Source: Chrysophaeum taylorii
Taxonomy: Eukaryota > Sar > Pelagophyceae > Pelagomonadales > Pelagomonadaceae
Assembly (NCBI GenBank): GCA_029834535.1
Contig: JAQMWT010000119.1
Location: forward strand, 62,001 to 126,000
DNA: 64,000 nt
Reading direction: 5' to 3'
Position 1 is the stretch's first letter, and the number at the start of each line of letters is the position of its first letter. The translations under genes and the position numbers were made by a program. The notes under the pieces were generated by a model. It had not been told where the DNA came from. It ran no database searches and worked only from the letters and a program-made list of their open reading frames with translations. Positions 1 to 10,412 of the stretch are shown piece after piece.

Positions 1-1177
1 CGTGATGTTGTCGGGGGCGGGCTGGGCGGCGCGGAGGAGGTCGGCGTCGTCGTCGTCGTCCGCGGGGGGCGCTGAGAGGAGGGCGCAGAGGCGGGCCTGG
101 GCGTGCTGGACGTGGCGCGAGTCTTGGGAGAAGCCGAAGGCGACAGCGTCGGCGATGGCGTCGCCTAGGGCCTCGCGGTCGTTGGCACGATCAAGGGCGA
201 GCTCGAGTTGATGGCGTCGCGCTTCGCGGGCCTCTTGGGGTTCGTCGAGGGCTTTGAGCTTCGAGCGGGCGGCGACGACAACGGCGTGGTCGTCGTCGAC
301 GCCGAGGTCAATCGCGTGTTCGATCGAAACGAAAATGGCGTCGGCGTCGTCGGTGCCCGTCGCGAGGACGAGCGCGTCTACGGCCTCGCGCCTGTGGTCG
401 AGCGAGCTCCGGCGCGCAAGAGTCTGGTCGACGGCGGCCGCGAGATTCGAGGGCGGCGAGGGCGACGGCGGCGGCGGGGGCTTCTTGGGGGGCGGCGGGG
501 GCGGCTTGCGGCGCCCGCGGCCGGGAGACTCCTCGACGGGCGGCGGCGGCGGCGGCGGCGAGGGCTTCGGTGGGTCGTCTCCGCCCGGCAAGAGCGCGTC
601 GCGGAGCTCCTCGAGACGCCACGAGCCCCCGCGGTGGTCCGAGGGAAGCTCCAGGAGCGCGGGGGGCGGGGGCGGAGCCTCGACGGCGTCGTCGTCGTCC
701 GACTCGTCGTCGTCCGAGAGGTGCGCGGCCGAAAGGCGCGGCCGGGAGAGGCGCTCCTGGCGCAGCATGCCGAGGCAGGCCTGGAGACTCATAAGCCACT
801 CGAGGAGCTCCTCGCCGTTGGGCGCGCGCAGCGCGAAGGGCCGCCGGCGCTCGCGCCCCTCCTCGTCGACCGCGTCGTGAATCTCAAAGTAATTTAGATC
901 TTCGTTTTTCTTCGTCGGCCGGTGCCGCCCGCGCAGGCGCACCGTGTCGGGAATCTTTATGCCCGACTCGGACGTCAGCCGCACACACCCCTTGTACTTG
1001 CCGAGGGAGGCGTCCTTGTAGTAGTGGAGCTCGCCCTCTTCGACGTCGAGGACGAACCATCGTCGTTGCCAGTTCCGACGATGGAGCTGCGCCTGCACCA
1101 GACTCTCCCCCGCCCGCGACCGCCCCCCTCCCTTTTTCAGCATGCTCCCCGTCGTCCGCGCAGTCTCCTCCCCGTAC

Positions 1178-1179
<2 letters not shown>
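1..1179 (-). CDS. PH-domain, proline-rich protein (3' part outside window)
   Basis: The minus strand is open from an ATG at 1179 to the left edge, about 393 codons without a stop. A pleckstrin-homology domain lies at roughly residues 13-137: it has the typical beta strands with WQRRWFVLD, then LHYYKD, and ends in a helix around EELLEWLMSLQ. PH domains bind phosphoinositides or proteins at membranes. An acidic stretch and runs of prolines follow (about residues 150-235), a usual layout for actin or SH3/WW ligand proteins. The ATG at 1179 is chosen because it is the first in frame after a (GAT)n repeat and a stop further upstream. It is divergent to the WW/LRR gene. The specific function is unknown. 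The opposite-strand frames here encode only Gly/Arg-rich translations and are shadows. Confidence 0.75.
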
Positions 1180-1209
<30 letters not shown>

Positions 1210-1210
1210 C
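1177..1210. repeat. (ATG/CAT)n microsatellite
   Basis: About eleven tandem ATG triplets on the plus strand sit immediately upstream of, and include, the chosen start codon of the PH-domain gene. They would lie in its 5' leader. Confidence 0.9.
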
Positions 1211-1311
1211 ACGTCGCCGCCGCCGCCATCACGAACGTTCGACGAACCTTCCCACCGGACGTGTTTGTGCTTCCCACCGGAATCACACTAACGGTACGAA
1301 GATAGATAGTG
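1180..1311. promoter_or_regulatory. Short bidirectional intergenic region
   Basis: 132 bp separate the start codons of two divergent genes (PH-domain, minus; WW/LRR, plus), so the promoters and 5' leaders of both must lie here or overlap the genes. No TATA box is obvious. This is inferred from gene layout only. Confidence 0.4.
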
Positions 1312-3469
1312 ATGGACCGCTTTGCCGCCGCGAAAATCCAGGCGGCCGCGCGGCGCATGCTCGCGCGCGAGGCGGCCTACGCAATGGTCACGGCGGTCTG
1401 GGAGCGGATCTACGACCCGGTCAGCGGAGCCTCGTACTATTACAACACGCAGACCGATGCCTCGCAATGGACGCGGCCAGCGCCGCTCATGTGGCGCGAC
1501 ATCGCCGAGGTCGCCCCGACCTTCACGCCCGAACAGTCGGCCATATTGGTTCAGTCTGCCTGGCGGCGACGGATCGGGCTTCGCGAGGCGCGCGCCGAGC
1601 TCGCCAAGGTGGTCACTCGCCTCGCGGACGAAGAGTCTGGCGCGCCGTACTACTTCAACTCGCGCACGGGCGCTACCTCCTGGCACCCTCCCAAGATGCT
1701 GGGCGGAAGGATCGACTCTCTGGCCGACGAGGCGGTGGTCCCCTCCTCGGCAGCAGACCTCGAGGAGGAGGAGGAGGATCTGGAGGAGGATCTGGAGGAC
1801 GACGCGGACGCGCGCGAGCGGCCGCGCAGCAGGGCGCAGCTCGAGGTAGACGCCGCCGAGGACGACCCCGGCGGCGCGACGGATCTGTCGCTCAAGGGGA
1901 TCGGTCTGACGCGGCTCACTTACCGCGTGTTTGGCATCGAGACCCTCGAGAGGCTCGACGTTTCTGACAACCGGCTCGAGGCGGTGCCGGCGGGCGTGAG
2001 CGCGCTGACCAAGCTCGAGGCCCTCAACTTTTCGCGGAACCGGCTCACCACGCTACCCAGAGAACTCGAGGACTGCCGCCGCGTGCTCCGGTTTCTCGAC
2101 GTGAGCCACAACCGCCTCTCGTCTTATTCGCCCCACGTCTACAGACTCGAGATGCTCGAGACTTGGAACGTCGCCGACAACGACCTCCGAGCCCTGCCCG
2201 TCGCGAGCGGCAACGTCGACTTGCTGCGCGAGACGCGGGTCTGGGACGTGGGCCTCGGCATGCTCATTAATTTGCGGTGCCTCAACGCGAGCCGAAATCG
2301 GCTCGGCGCCTGGCCGCCGCAGCTCGACGAGCTCGCGTCGCTCCGAGAGCTCGACCTCTCTTTCAACGCGCTCCGGGAGATGGTCGTCGCGGAGGCGGAA
2401 AAAAAAAACAAGCCGTTGTGGCCTCGGCTTCGTGTGCTCAACGTCGCCGAGAACCAGCTGTCGGCTTTGTGCTCGCGGATCGGAGAGCTCTCGGCGCTCG
2501 AGGAGCTCGACGCCCGCGGCAACAGAATCGCCGAGCTGCCCGCGACGCCGCTCGGCGGGCTCGCGGCGCTGCGGCGGATGCCGATGGACCGGAACCGGTT
2601 CGGCCGCGTCGACGGCGCGTGGTGGGACCTCCCCGCGCTCGCGTCGCTGCGACTCGCCTTCAACGAGGTGCGCGATCTGGACGCGACAAACCTCGGCGGC
2701 GAGGGTCGGCGCCTCGCCGAAATCGACCTCGAGGCCAACCGTCTCTCGGAGTTGCCCTCGTCTCTCGCCAAGCTCGGTTCGCTGACGCGATTGTCGGTGA
2801 AGCAGAACGAGCTCGCGACCCTCCCTGCAGCCCTCGGCGGACTCTTCCGCCTCGAAACCCTCGTGCTCGCGCGCAACCGGTTTTCGAAACTCGACGGCGA
2901 GGCGTTCGTCGGTCTCGTGTCGCTCTCGACGCTCGACGTCTCGCGCAACGAGCTCGCCGAGCTGCCCAAGGAGCTCGCGAGTCTCCTGAAGCTTCGCGTT
3001 TTGGACGCGAGCCACAACAAGCTCAAGAGATTATGGGACGCTCCGCCGCCGCGAACCCTCCAAGTCCTGCGGCTCGGAGGGAACCGGCTCCGAGTTGGCG
3101 ACTTGTTCGACGGCCGGCGCGCGCCCGCGCTCCGCGAGCTCGCGCTCGACAGGAATAGGCTCGAGTGGGTGCCGCCGGAGCTCGCCCTGGCCCCAAATCT
3201 CCGGGTCCTCACGTTGGACCACAATCCATTCGCGCGGCACCTCGTCGACGTCCTCGAGCCCTTGGCCAACCTTCGGCGACGGGCTCGCCACTTCAAGGTC
3301 TACCTCGGTGGTAGCGCTTATTCCGCCGCCGCCGCCAGCGATTCGCCGCTGGTCATCGAGCTGCGAAACCTCGCCGAGCTCCGGACGTGCGCGAGTGCGG
3401 GGGCCGAACGGCTGGAACGCGGCGAGTATGCGGACGCGGTCGAGCCGTTGACCAAGGCCGCGCGCGTTT

Positions 3470-3521
<52 letters not shown>

Positions 3522-4374
3522 TACGGAATTGCACCATTACTTCTTCCTCGGAGCGAGTCTCCTCGCCCAAGTTCGCGCCCGCGACGCAAGGAACGAGGCG
3601 ACGCAGCATCGCCGGGGGAGCCTCGGCCGCACCATCGACGCGATCGAGGAACCGGACGCGCGGACGCGCGAGCGGGCGGGGCTCTTGGCGCGCGCGAGGC
3701 GCGCCCTCGACCTCGCCGTCAAGCCAGACGAGCCGTGCCCCGAGGTGTACTACTGCCGCGCCGTCGCCGCGCTCGAGGCTAAAGACTACGCGGCGGCGAT
3801 CCGCGACGCGTGCCGCGCGATCGAGGCGCGCGCGTCGCACGCGCCGACGGTTGTCCTGCGCGCCCGAGCGCGGTGCGCGCTCGGTCAGTTCCCCCAGGCC
3901 CACCGCGACTGCCTCAAAGCGCGTCGCCTGGCGGGCGGCGACGCGCGGCTGGAGGCGCGGCTGGAGGCGCTCGAGGAAAAAATCGCCAGGGGTCTCGCCG
4001 CGATCCGCGCCGCAGGCTGCGACGACCCCGTCCTCGAGCGCGGCTTCGAGGTGACGCCCGAGGGTCTCTTGCTGCGTCGTCGGGCCGAGCTCGCGGCGCT
4101 CGAGACAACGGGTCGCTCGGAACGACGGAGGCGCCGAGAACAGCGCGAGCGAGAGGCCGACGCTTCGCGGCGCGCCATTGCCGAGCGGAGCGAGGCCGTC
4201 GAGCGCGAGCGCGCGCGCTGCCGCTCGCTGGCCGACAAGGTCCGGGCGGACCTCGCGTGGCGCGGCGCGCGCTACGCGGAGGAAACGGAGGTTGCGCGCG
4301 CGCGTCGCGACGCCTCCTGCGTCGTCGTCGTCGTGCAAGATCGTCATCCAGCGCGCGAACGAGCGAAGATATGA
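1312..4374 (+). CDS. IQ-WW-LRR-TPR multidomain scaffold protein
   Basis: A 1020-residue single-exon frame; the ATG at 1312 is preceded in frame by a non-standard GTG. Domain order: an IQ-like helix (residues ~4-20), a WW domain (~29-57, W...YYYN...QW.RP), a second IQ-like helix (~77-95), a second WW domain (~102-127), an acidic linker, about 20 leucine-rich repeats of the LxxLxLSxNxL type (~185-665), a run of 15 glutamines encoded by pure CAG (~722-736), TPR-like helices (~740-890), and a basic coiled coil at the C-terminus. WW domains bind proline-rich ligands, IQ motifs bind calmodulin or EF-hand proteins, and LRR and TPR modules bind proteins, so a scaffold role is likely. The proline-rich PH protein next door is a conceivable WW partner, but that is speculation. 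It is convergent with the ARMC6-like gene, 28 bp between stops. Confidence 0.85.
3475..3519 (+). repeat. (CAG)15 coding microsatellite
   Basis: Fifteen uninterrupted CAG codons encode polyglutamine inside the WW/LRR/TPR protein, between the LRR and TPR parts. Purity at DNA level suggests recent or ongoing length change. Confidence 0.95.
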
Positions 4375-4402
4375 TGATGACACGCTACTAATACTACTAA
4401 TA

Positions 4403-5773
4403 TCAGAGGAGCGCGAAGGAGTGGGCGGTGACCTCCTCCTCCTCCTCCTCGCGGAGGAAAGCAGCAGCATCGTCGTTGTTGGGCGGGCGGGACTCGTCGA
4501 AGACGGGTCGGAAGTTGGGTTTCCCTTGGTTGGTTTTGTCGACGCGCGCCAAGGAGCCGTCGGCGCTCCGTTCGAAGGTAGCAACGTGGACGTCGACGCC
4601 GAGGTCGCGGAGCGCGGCGTAGGCGACGTCGACGTTGATGGGGTCGGTTCCCGCGGCGCGCAGCAAAGCCTCGGTGTCATTGCTGCTCCTACTACTCCTA
4701 AAGGCGGCGCGGAGGTCGGGGCGGCGGGCCACGACGTTTCGAACGGCGAGACACGCTTGTCTTTGGAGCCTTGAATCTCCGGGATGTGACCGCATAGCAT
4801 CGAGCACAACAACCGCGCCGCCGGCGTCGACGATGCGCTGCGCGAGATCGGGTTTCCGGAGCGCGACGAGGGCGAGCGTAGCGATTCCGTGCTCGCAGAG
4901 ACGCGCGTCGTTCCAATTCCTTTTCATCGCGTCGCAGACGGCGCGGACGTCGACGCGGTCCTTGGCGTCGTCGCGCGCCGAGAGGTTCCGGAGCAGCCCG
5001 AGGGCGAGGGAGGCATCCGCCCCCCCGAGGGCGCGCTGGCACATCTCGAGCCCGCCGCGGCGCGCTACGCGGCTCGCGGCCTCGTCCGACTTGGTCAGTT
5101 GTCGGAGCGCGAAAAGGTTTCCCAGCTCGACGAGCTTTTCGACCGCGCCGGCCTCCACGAACGCGCGCGCGTTGTCAAAGGTAGACGAGGCGACGGCCGC
5201 GGGGTCGTCGTTCGCGCAGACGGCCGCCAGGGCATCGGCGGCCGCGGGACAAGTCTCGAGGTGCGGCGCCAGACGCGGCGCGAGTCCGCCGCGCGCGAAC
5301 GCGCGCTTGTTGGCGTCGCACCGCGTCGCCATCGCCGCGATCAGACCCCACACCCGCGGATCGGGGACGTGCGCGAGCACGACCTCGGTCGAGACGCGCG
5401 CCCTGTGCTCGGCCGCCTCGCGGCACACCGCCGAGAGCGCCTCGGCCGATCCGGGCAGGGCCCGGCACAACGCGTCGATCGCCCCCGCGACGTTGCCCGC
5501 GAAGCTCGCGTTCGCCGCCCGCCGCTCCTTGGGGTCGCACGAGCACAACCGTGCGATGGTCTCGACGTCCGCGCTCGCGATCGCCGCGACCAGCAGGCGC
5601 CGGTCCTCGCCTCGCTCGAGCGTCGTGTCCACGCCGCTCAGGTCGGCCCCCTGGAGCGCGAACTGCTCCTTGGCCGCCAGGATCGCCTCCGACCGCGACA
5701 TCTCCAGATCCTCGTTCTCCAACACGGCCGCCTCGAACGTCTCCTGGCTGATCTTCGTGCCTCCCCTGGCCAT
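4403..5773 (-). CDS. ARMC6: Armadillo-repeat protein, ARMC6-like
   Basis: A 456-residue single-exon protein. The N-terminus ISQETFEAAVLENEDLE followed by EAILAAKEQFALQGADLS is the conserved start of the ARMC6 family (about 500 residues in animals). The rest consists of alpha-helical armadillo repeats, for example RLCSCDPKERRAANASF and CLAVRNVVARRPDLRAAF. ARMC6 proteins are conserved across eukaryotes, but their biochemical role is poorly known. The start codon lies just after a (CAA)n leader, read on the minus strand. The gene is convergent with the WW/LRR gene, and the PIG-M stop lies about 100 bp upstream. Confidence 0.85.
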   Translation of the reverse strand: MARGGTKISQETFEAAVLENEDLEMSRSEAILAAKEQFALQGADLSGVDTTLERGEDRRLLVAAIASADVETIARLCSCDPKERRAANASFAGNVAGAIDALCRALPGSAEALSAVCREAAEHRARVSTEVVLAHVPDPRVWGLIAAMATRCDANKRAFARGGLAPRLAPHLETCPAAADALAAVCANDDPAAVASSTFDNARAFVEAGAVEKLVELGNLFALRQLTKSDEAASRVARRGGLEMCQRALGGADASLALGLLRNLSARDDAKDRVDVRAVCDAMKRNWNDARLCEHGIATLALVALRKPDLAQRIVDAGGAVVVLDAMRSHPGDSRLQRQACLAVRNVVARRPDLRAAFRSSRSSNDTEALLRAAGTDPINVDVAYAALRDLGVDVHVATFERSADGSLARVDKTNQGKPNFRPVFDESRPPNNDDAAAFLREEEEEEVTAHSFALL

Positions 5774-5872
5774 ATTGTTGTTGTTGTTGTTGTTGTTGTT
5801 ACAGCTTCTTTTCGAATTAATTAATGCCCCACAAACCGCTTTCCAACAACAACAACGGAAAAAAACATGCAG

Positions 5873-7170
5873 TTAGTAATTCACCATCGTGTGCCCGCCC
5901 CGCAGCAGGACGACGAGGAGCGCGATGTTTGCGGCGAAGAAGGCGAGCGAGAGGAGCCAGAGTTCGAGGTGGACCGGCGCGCCCTCGAACTCGAGCGCGT
6001 AGGCGACCGCGAGCCACAGGCCCAACCTTTAATAACGGAGGTTAAAACGGGGTCGTCGAGTCAACGAAAACAACTTTTACAACTAACAAAAATACAACAA
6101 TAGGGCGTGTGAGTCACAAACCAAACAAACAAACAAACAACCTCACGAGGCGAGCCACGAGATCGCAGCGACCAAGAGACGAGGCTTCGCCTCGCTTGGC
6201 GTCGGCGCGGCGGCGAGCAACGCGAAGGGAAGCCACCAGACAAAGTACTGGGCCGTCGCGACCTTGTTGACCGCAACAAAGAGGAGGGTTTGGGCGAAGA
6301 CACAGAGCGCAAGGTCGGTCGGCGCGACGCAGGCGAGGGTCGCGGCCTGCGCGACCGCGTGGAAGGCGAAAGGAATCAGCCCGAGCGCGCCGAGCGTGTG
6401 GTCGTCGTCGAGATTGAGGTAGAGCGGGAACCAAAAGGGGGAGAAGTTGTGGCGATGGTCGACGCGGCGCAGGTGATAGAGGATTGCGGCGTCGACGAAT
6501 TCGCCGTAGGACCGCGCCGCGCCCATGGTCGCGACCAGAAAGACGGCCGCGGCGCTCGCAACACACACGAGTGGGCGGGGAGACGAAACGGCGAGGGCCG
6601 GGACATGGATCGCGGGGTAGATTTTGACGTGCGCGCCGAGGCCGAGGATTGCGCCGGCGGCCGCGTCGCGGCCCGCGTCGGCGAGCTCGATCGCGAGGGC
6701 CACCATCGCCGCAACCAACGCGTCGCTCGAGCCCCGTGTGCACACGCCGATCGCGATCGGGTTCAAAAGCCAGCATAGCGCGAGCCGCCGGGCGTCCGCG
6801 CGCTCGAGGCCGCGTCGCCGACCTAGGCGACCGAGCGCGACTCCGAGGGCCGCGTCGGCGACCGAGAAAATGACCTTCCCGAGGCACTGGACCCCCAAAA
6901 GCACGTCGGGCAGCAGGGCCCACGCGAACACGGGCGAGTACCGGTACGTCGCGCGCTCGTACGGCGAGCCTGCAGGACTCGTGTTGCGCGGCTGTGGCCC
7001 CCCGGACGCTGCCTCGCACGCCCCGCCGCCACGAGCGCCGCCGCGTCGCGGAACACGCCGTAGTCGACGTCGGTGTACTTGAGCCGCGGCGACACCACGT
7101 CCGCGACCTGCGCGACGCCGACGAAGACGAGGCGAACTCCGAGGCCAACGCCAAACATCTCCCACCACAT
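5873..7170 (-). CDS. PIGM: GPI mannosyltransferase I catalytic subunit (PIG-M), three exons
   Basis: Exons on the minus strand are 7170..7020, 6969..6147 and 6026..5873. They total 1128 bp and encode 375 residues. Intron 1 (6970-7019, 50 bp) and intron 2 (6027-6146, 120 bp) are GT-AG. Splicing restores family motifs that are broken in the raw frames: YTDVDYGVF (the lumenal DxD motif), then AAGRSPYERATYRYSP across intron 1, and WLASLGLWLAVAYALEF across intron 2. Other hallmarks are CWLLNPIAIGVCTRGSSDAL, HVKIYPAIHV, HNFSPFWFPLYL and NKVATAQYFVWW. The enzyme is a multi-pass ER protein of the GT50 family. It adds the first alpha-1,4 mannose from dolichol-phosphate-mannose to glucosaminyl-PI during GPI-anchor synthesis. 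Length fits the family (about 400). Its ATG is 14 bp from the ATG of the divergent next gene. Confidence 0.93.
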
Positions 7171-7184
7171 CCTTACCCCCACCT
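7171..7184. promoter_or_regulatory. 14-bp gap between divergent start codons
   Basis: Only 14 bp separate the start codons of PIG-M (minus) and the acyl-CoA-synthetase-like gene (plus). Their 5' leaders and core promoters must overlap each other's transcribed region, or one start lies further inside. This is inferred from layout. Confidence 0.4.
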
Positions 7185-8244
7185 ATGTTGGCTCGCGCGA
7201 TGACGCCCGGGCTGCTGCGGCGGGTGCCGGTGCGACCGATGAGTGCGCTCACCGGCAAGATGGACGAGCTGGTGCGGCGGCACCCCGTCTCGTCTGCTGC
7301 TGACGAGGACACCGCGTCAGGCCTCCTCGACGCTCGGCGAGATCGTCGTGCTCCAGTACAACAAGGTCGGGCCGGGGCTCAAGTGGACTGTCAAGGACAC
7401 CAAGGCGCGTTGTGTACGATGCTCTCAATACCCTACGTGCGCAGAAGTACGGCGACGCGCTCGCCGCCGGCCTCAAGGATATCGGGTAAGACCTCGTCGC
7501 GACGACGACGCTGCTCGGTTGAGTCGGCTTCACTTTTCGCGCAGCTTCAAACCTGGCGACGGCGCGTCGCGAGGTCCGTATCTCGCTCATCCCCTCGCAG
7601 GCATCGCGACCAAGCTCAACCCGGGACGGCCAGAGAAGCACTGCGCTCTCTTCGCGGCCGCGACCGCCGGGTTGGTCGTGGTCTCGATCGATCCGAACGT
7701 TTCGGACCCTTCCAAGCTCCGCGACATCCTCGCCGAGAACAACGTCAAGATGCTCATCTACGACGAGCCCGACGTCGACCTCTTGGAAGCAGCTATTCCG
7801 GAGTTCGCCGCCTACGAGGCGCGCACGGCCAAGCCCTTTTACGTACGCGTGTTTTTTTTGTTTTTTTTTTACCCCCCCGCGTGTTTTTATAGGCCCCGGG
7901 CCTGCCCAGCCTCAAGTACTTCGTCACGATCGCCCTCGACATCCAGCGAGGTCAGGGCCGGAGAGGCCTGACCCCGAACCCCCCCCCCTCGCAGCTTCCT
8001 TCAACTACCAGCACATGCTCGCCTACAACCCCGCGGGCCTCCCCGCCGAACGCACGTCCGACGACGCGCTCCTCTGCGTCGACTACTCTTCTACCGGCGC
8101 CAAGAAGACCTACACCCACGCTCAAGCGGTTGCCGAGTACGTCCAGTCGTCTCTAGGAAGGTATCGCGCACCGTGCCGCGCAGGCCCGCCATCTTCCCCG
8201 AAGTTGCCGCCGTCCTCGCGCCCAAGCTCGCCATCTACAACTGA
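7185..8244 (+). CDS. Acyl-CoA synthetase-like N-terminal-domain protein, eight exons with tiny introns
   Basis: My model joins 7185-7286, 7321-7413, 7445-7485, 7545-7573, 7601-7842, 7893-7950, 7995-8160 and 8184-8244, giving 263 residues. Each intron is GT...AG: 34, 31, 59, 27, 50, 44 and 23 bp. The frame closes exactly, although the 27-bp one keeps frame and may be exonic (a 42-bp GC-AG variant also works), and the 23-bp one is very short. The product starts with a mitochondrial-like presequence (MLARAMTPGLLRRVP). It then matches the N-terminal half of AMP-binding acyl-CoA synthetases: LKWTVKD, ALAAGLKDIGFKPGD, IATKLNPG, FAAATAGLVVVSIDP and LPSLKYFV. A degenerate P-loop region, YSSTGAKKTYTHAQAV, follows where the family has TSGTTGxPKG. 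It stops there, so it lacks the catalytic remainder (the family is 500-650 residues). It could be a non-enzymatic paralogue or a decayed gene. Confidence 0.6.
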
Positions 8245-10412
8245 CTTTACCGCACCCCCCGGCTTTTTGCGCGCCGCTCTCGCCGATGAGCCATAATATA
8301 ATATTCGCGTCAGATGGCGAGCACGACCGCGGCCGACCTGACCAGGCCTCCTACTCCTGCCTTCAGTTCGCGTCTGATGGTAGTGCGATATACCTACATA
8401 TCTCGGGCGGGCGGGGGGGCGGGTGATGGTTCTTTTGGGCACGCTGTGCAGTGCGTGTTGCGTGACGATATCACAAGAGCCTCGCTGTTGGGTTTATCGC
8501 AAATTTCGTTGCTGGAAGAGAGAGAGAGAGAGAGAGACACCGACCGAGGTGGCGCCGTTGGAGTATGCCGCGGCTGATGGAAGACTGCAGATGCGCGCCC
8601 GCGTTCACTTTTTTTGTTATCAACATCATAATCTCCATCTTTGCACGCACGGGACCTAAATGGTTGGCATCTGCCGCGGCGCATTTTGCGCTTCGTCTCG
8701 AGGCCAAACGAAAGATCTGGCATATGACTTGCGCGGAACGCGTCGAAAGATAGGTGGTTTCGGACTACTCACCATGTGCACAAAAATGATGTCGAGCGGC
8801 ACGGTCAAATTGGTGCGATCCTTGATTGAATTAATCCAGGTACTTGACAGCTTTGATACCCAACTCGATCATCATCGAAGCCGAGCTTCTTTGTTTTGCA
8901 ACCAAGCGAGTCTGCGTTTTGAGGGGACGTCGTCGACGACGAGGGCGAGATGTCCTTCTTCGCCGGCCGACACGGAATGGGTCTCGACGACGGTTGCGAA
9001 CGCGCTGAAGGCCCGAAATTGAGTACGAACTTGCCATCGTCGATCGCCGAGAACGATACGACATCGCTCGTGGCGGTCGACGACAAGGAATAAGTCATCG
9101 CACTCGTCGAGCGTGCTTGGGAGGACATGCTCCAACCTCCCGTAGATTATCGCGTCCGAAATCGACGCGAGGCCCGGTGGCTTGACGGCATTGAGCAGGA
9201 TTCGAACCTCGCCAGGTTTGTCACCGCGCGGGCGCCGCGAGCTCGCGCAACCAAAGCCGACTCATCGTGTCGTACATAGAAGCACTTGGAGACAATGTGT
9301 CCAGCGTGGCGTCATCTACGAAGGTGAGTAGCAAGCCCGAAAAAGAAGGTTGTGACGATGGTGAGCACCCCTCTGCTCGTCGCGACGAGCGCAAAAGCGC
9401 CATCGCTGCTCTCTTGCTCGCAGAGCGCCGCGCAACGAGGTCTTGCTTGCGGAATTCCGTGTACTCGGGGAACCCTGCCCGTTCTGTGGTCTCGCCATAC
9501 GACGGCACAACGATCGCCCCTTGGCGCACTTCAAAAACCTGCGCCAGACGTCGTCGGCGAGGACGAACGAACGAACAAAGCGACCGCTTAAGAAGCGAAG
9601 ACGACGAGGGCGAGGCTGTAAACGCAATCTGAGTGATCAGCGGTTGGCCCGCGATCGGAACGAAATACTACGACTATTCCCGTCACGCCGCAACTCGAGA
9701 GCGAAATAGGAACACTATTCTGACTCGATGGACCGCCGTTCTTCGCGCGCAACGCCGACGTCGTACGCGTGCAGCGCATAATTCATCATGAGCGTCACGG
9801 CCCAGCAAATCACGTTGACAACGGCGATAAACAACTCGCCCGTGTCGACACGGTGCGCAAGTGCTCGCTCTTGCTAGGCCGGCGGAGCCACTTTCGATCG
9901 CGGAGATTGGGGGGTGTTCTTGGGTCGCCCCTCCAACACTTCGCCCAGCAGCTGGAGCCGTCACCATGTGCACGAACTTGATTCACAAGCGGGAATCCTC
10001 GCCGCCAGTCACTTAACGGTCGCCTCCAAGAGCCTTGCCATCCTCCTCCAGCAAGACTCCTTTCGCGCCCTCGTGATACATTCCAGGTTGATATGACGCA
10101 TTCGTTTGGAATTCTACAACTGCTCAAGTTATCAATAACGGCCGCGTGACTCATCAAGTCGTCGTCGTAGTCATCATCATCGCCAGAGCCCGCTGCCCGT
10201 CTCCTCGGAAGGGGAGGGGAGGGGGTGGCGAGAAGGACTCCCTCTCGTGCAACTGCAGGATGGCGATGTCGGAGTCGCCATTAGCAGAAGACGCCGGCGG
10301 CGGCGCGCAGGGTACCGAATTGTTAAATGAATCGGAAATGGTCGAGCGAAAGGACGACGACCGTTCGGGCTGAGTTGAAGTACCGGACCTAAACTAAACC
10401 GGCCAGAGTGTG
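8245..10412. other. Intergenic stretch with possible decayed coding on the minus strand
   Basis: No intact gene is convincing in these 2.2 kb. It contains a (GA)n microsatellite (about 8517-8537). Protein-like minus-strand fragments are also present: one at 8872-9250 listed separately, and one around 9723-9890 with a hydrophobic segment (ELFIAVVNVICWAVTLMM) ending in a stop. They could be exons of an unrecognised gene with short introns, or relics. Confidence 0.4.
8872..9250 (-). pseudogene. Unrecognised coding-like fragment
   Basis: One minus-strand frame is open for about 125 codons and has ordinary protein composition rather than the Arg/Ala/Pro-rich look of shadow frames here. Segments include KPGEVRILLNAVKPPG, SISDAIIYGRLEHVLP and CDDLFLVVDRHERCRIVL. 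No family is recognised, and neither a start nor splice sites are clear. Confidence 0.25.

Noticed and set aside
208-897. Plus-strand frames rich in Gly/Arg/Val over the first kilobase
   Set aside because: The minus strand encodes a clear PH domain here; the plus frames are compositional shadows.
9180-9270. Possible tRNA on the minus strand (GGTTCGAATCC B-box-like)
   Set aside because: Stems of the T arm and acceptor do not pair, and the frame there reads as protein-like sequence.
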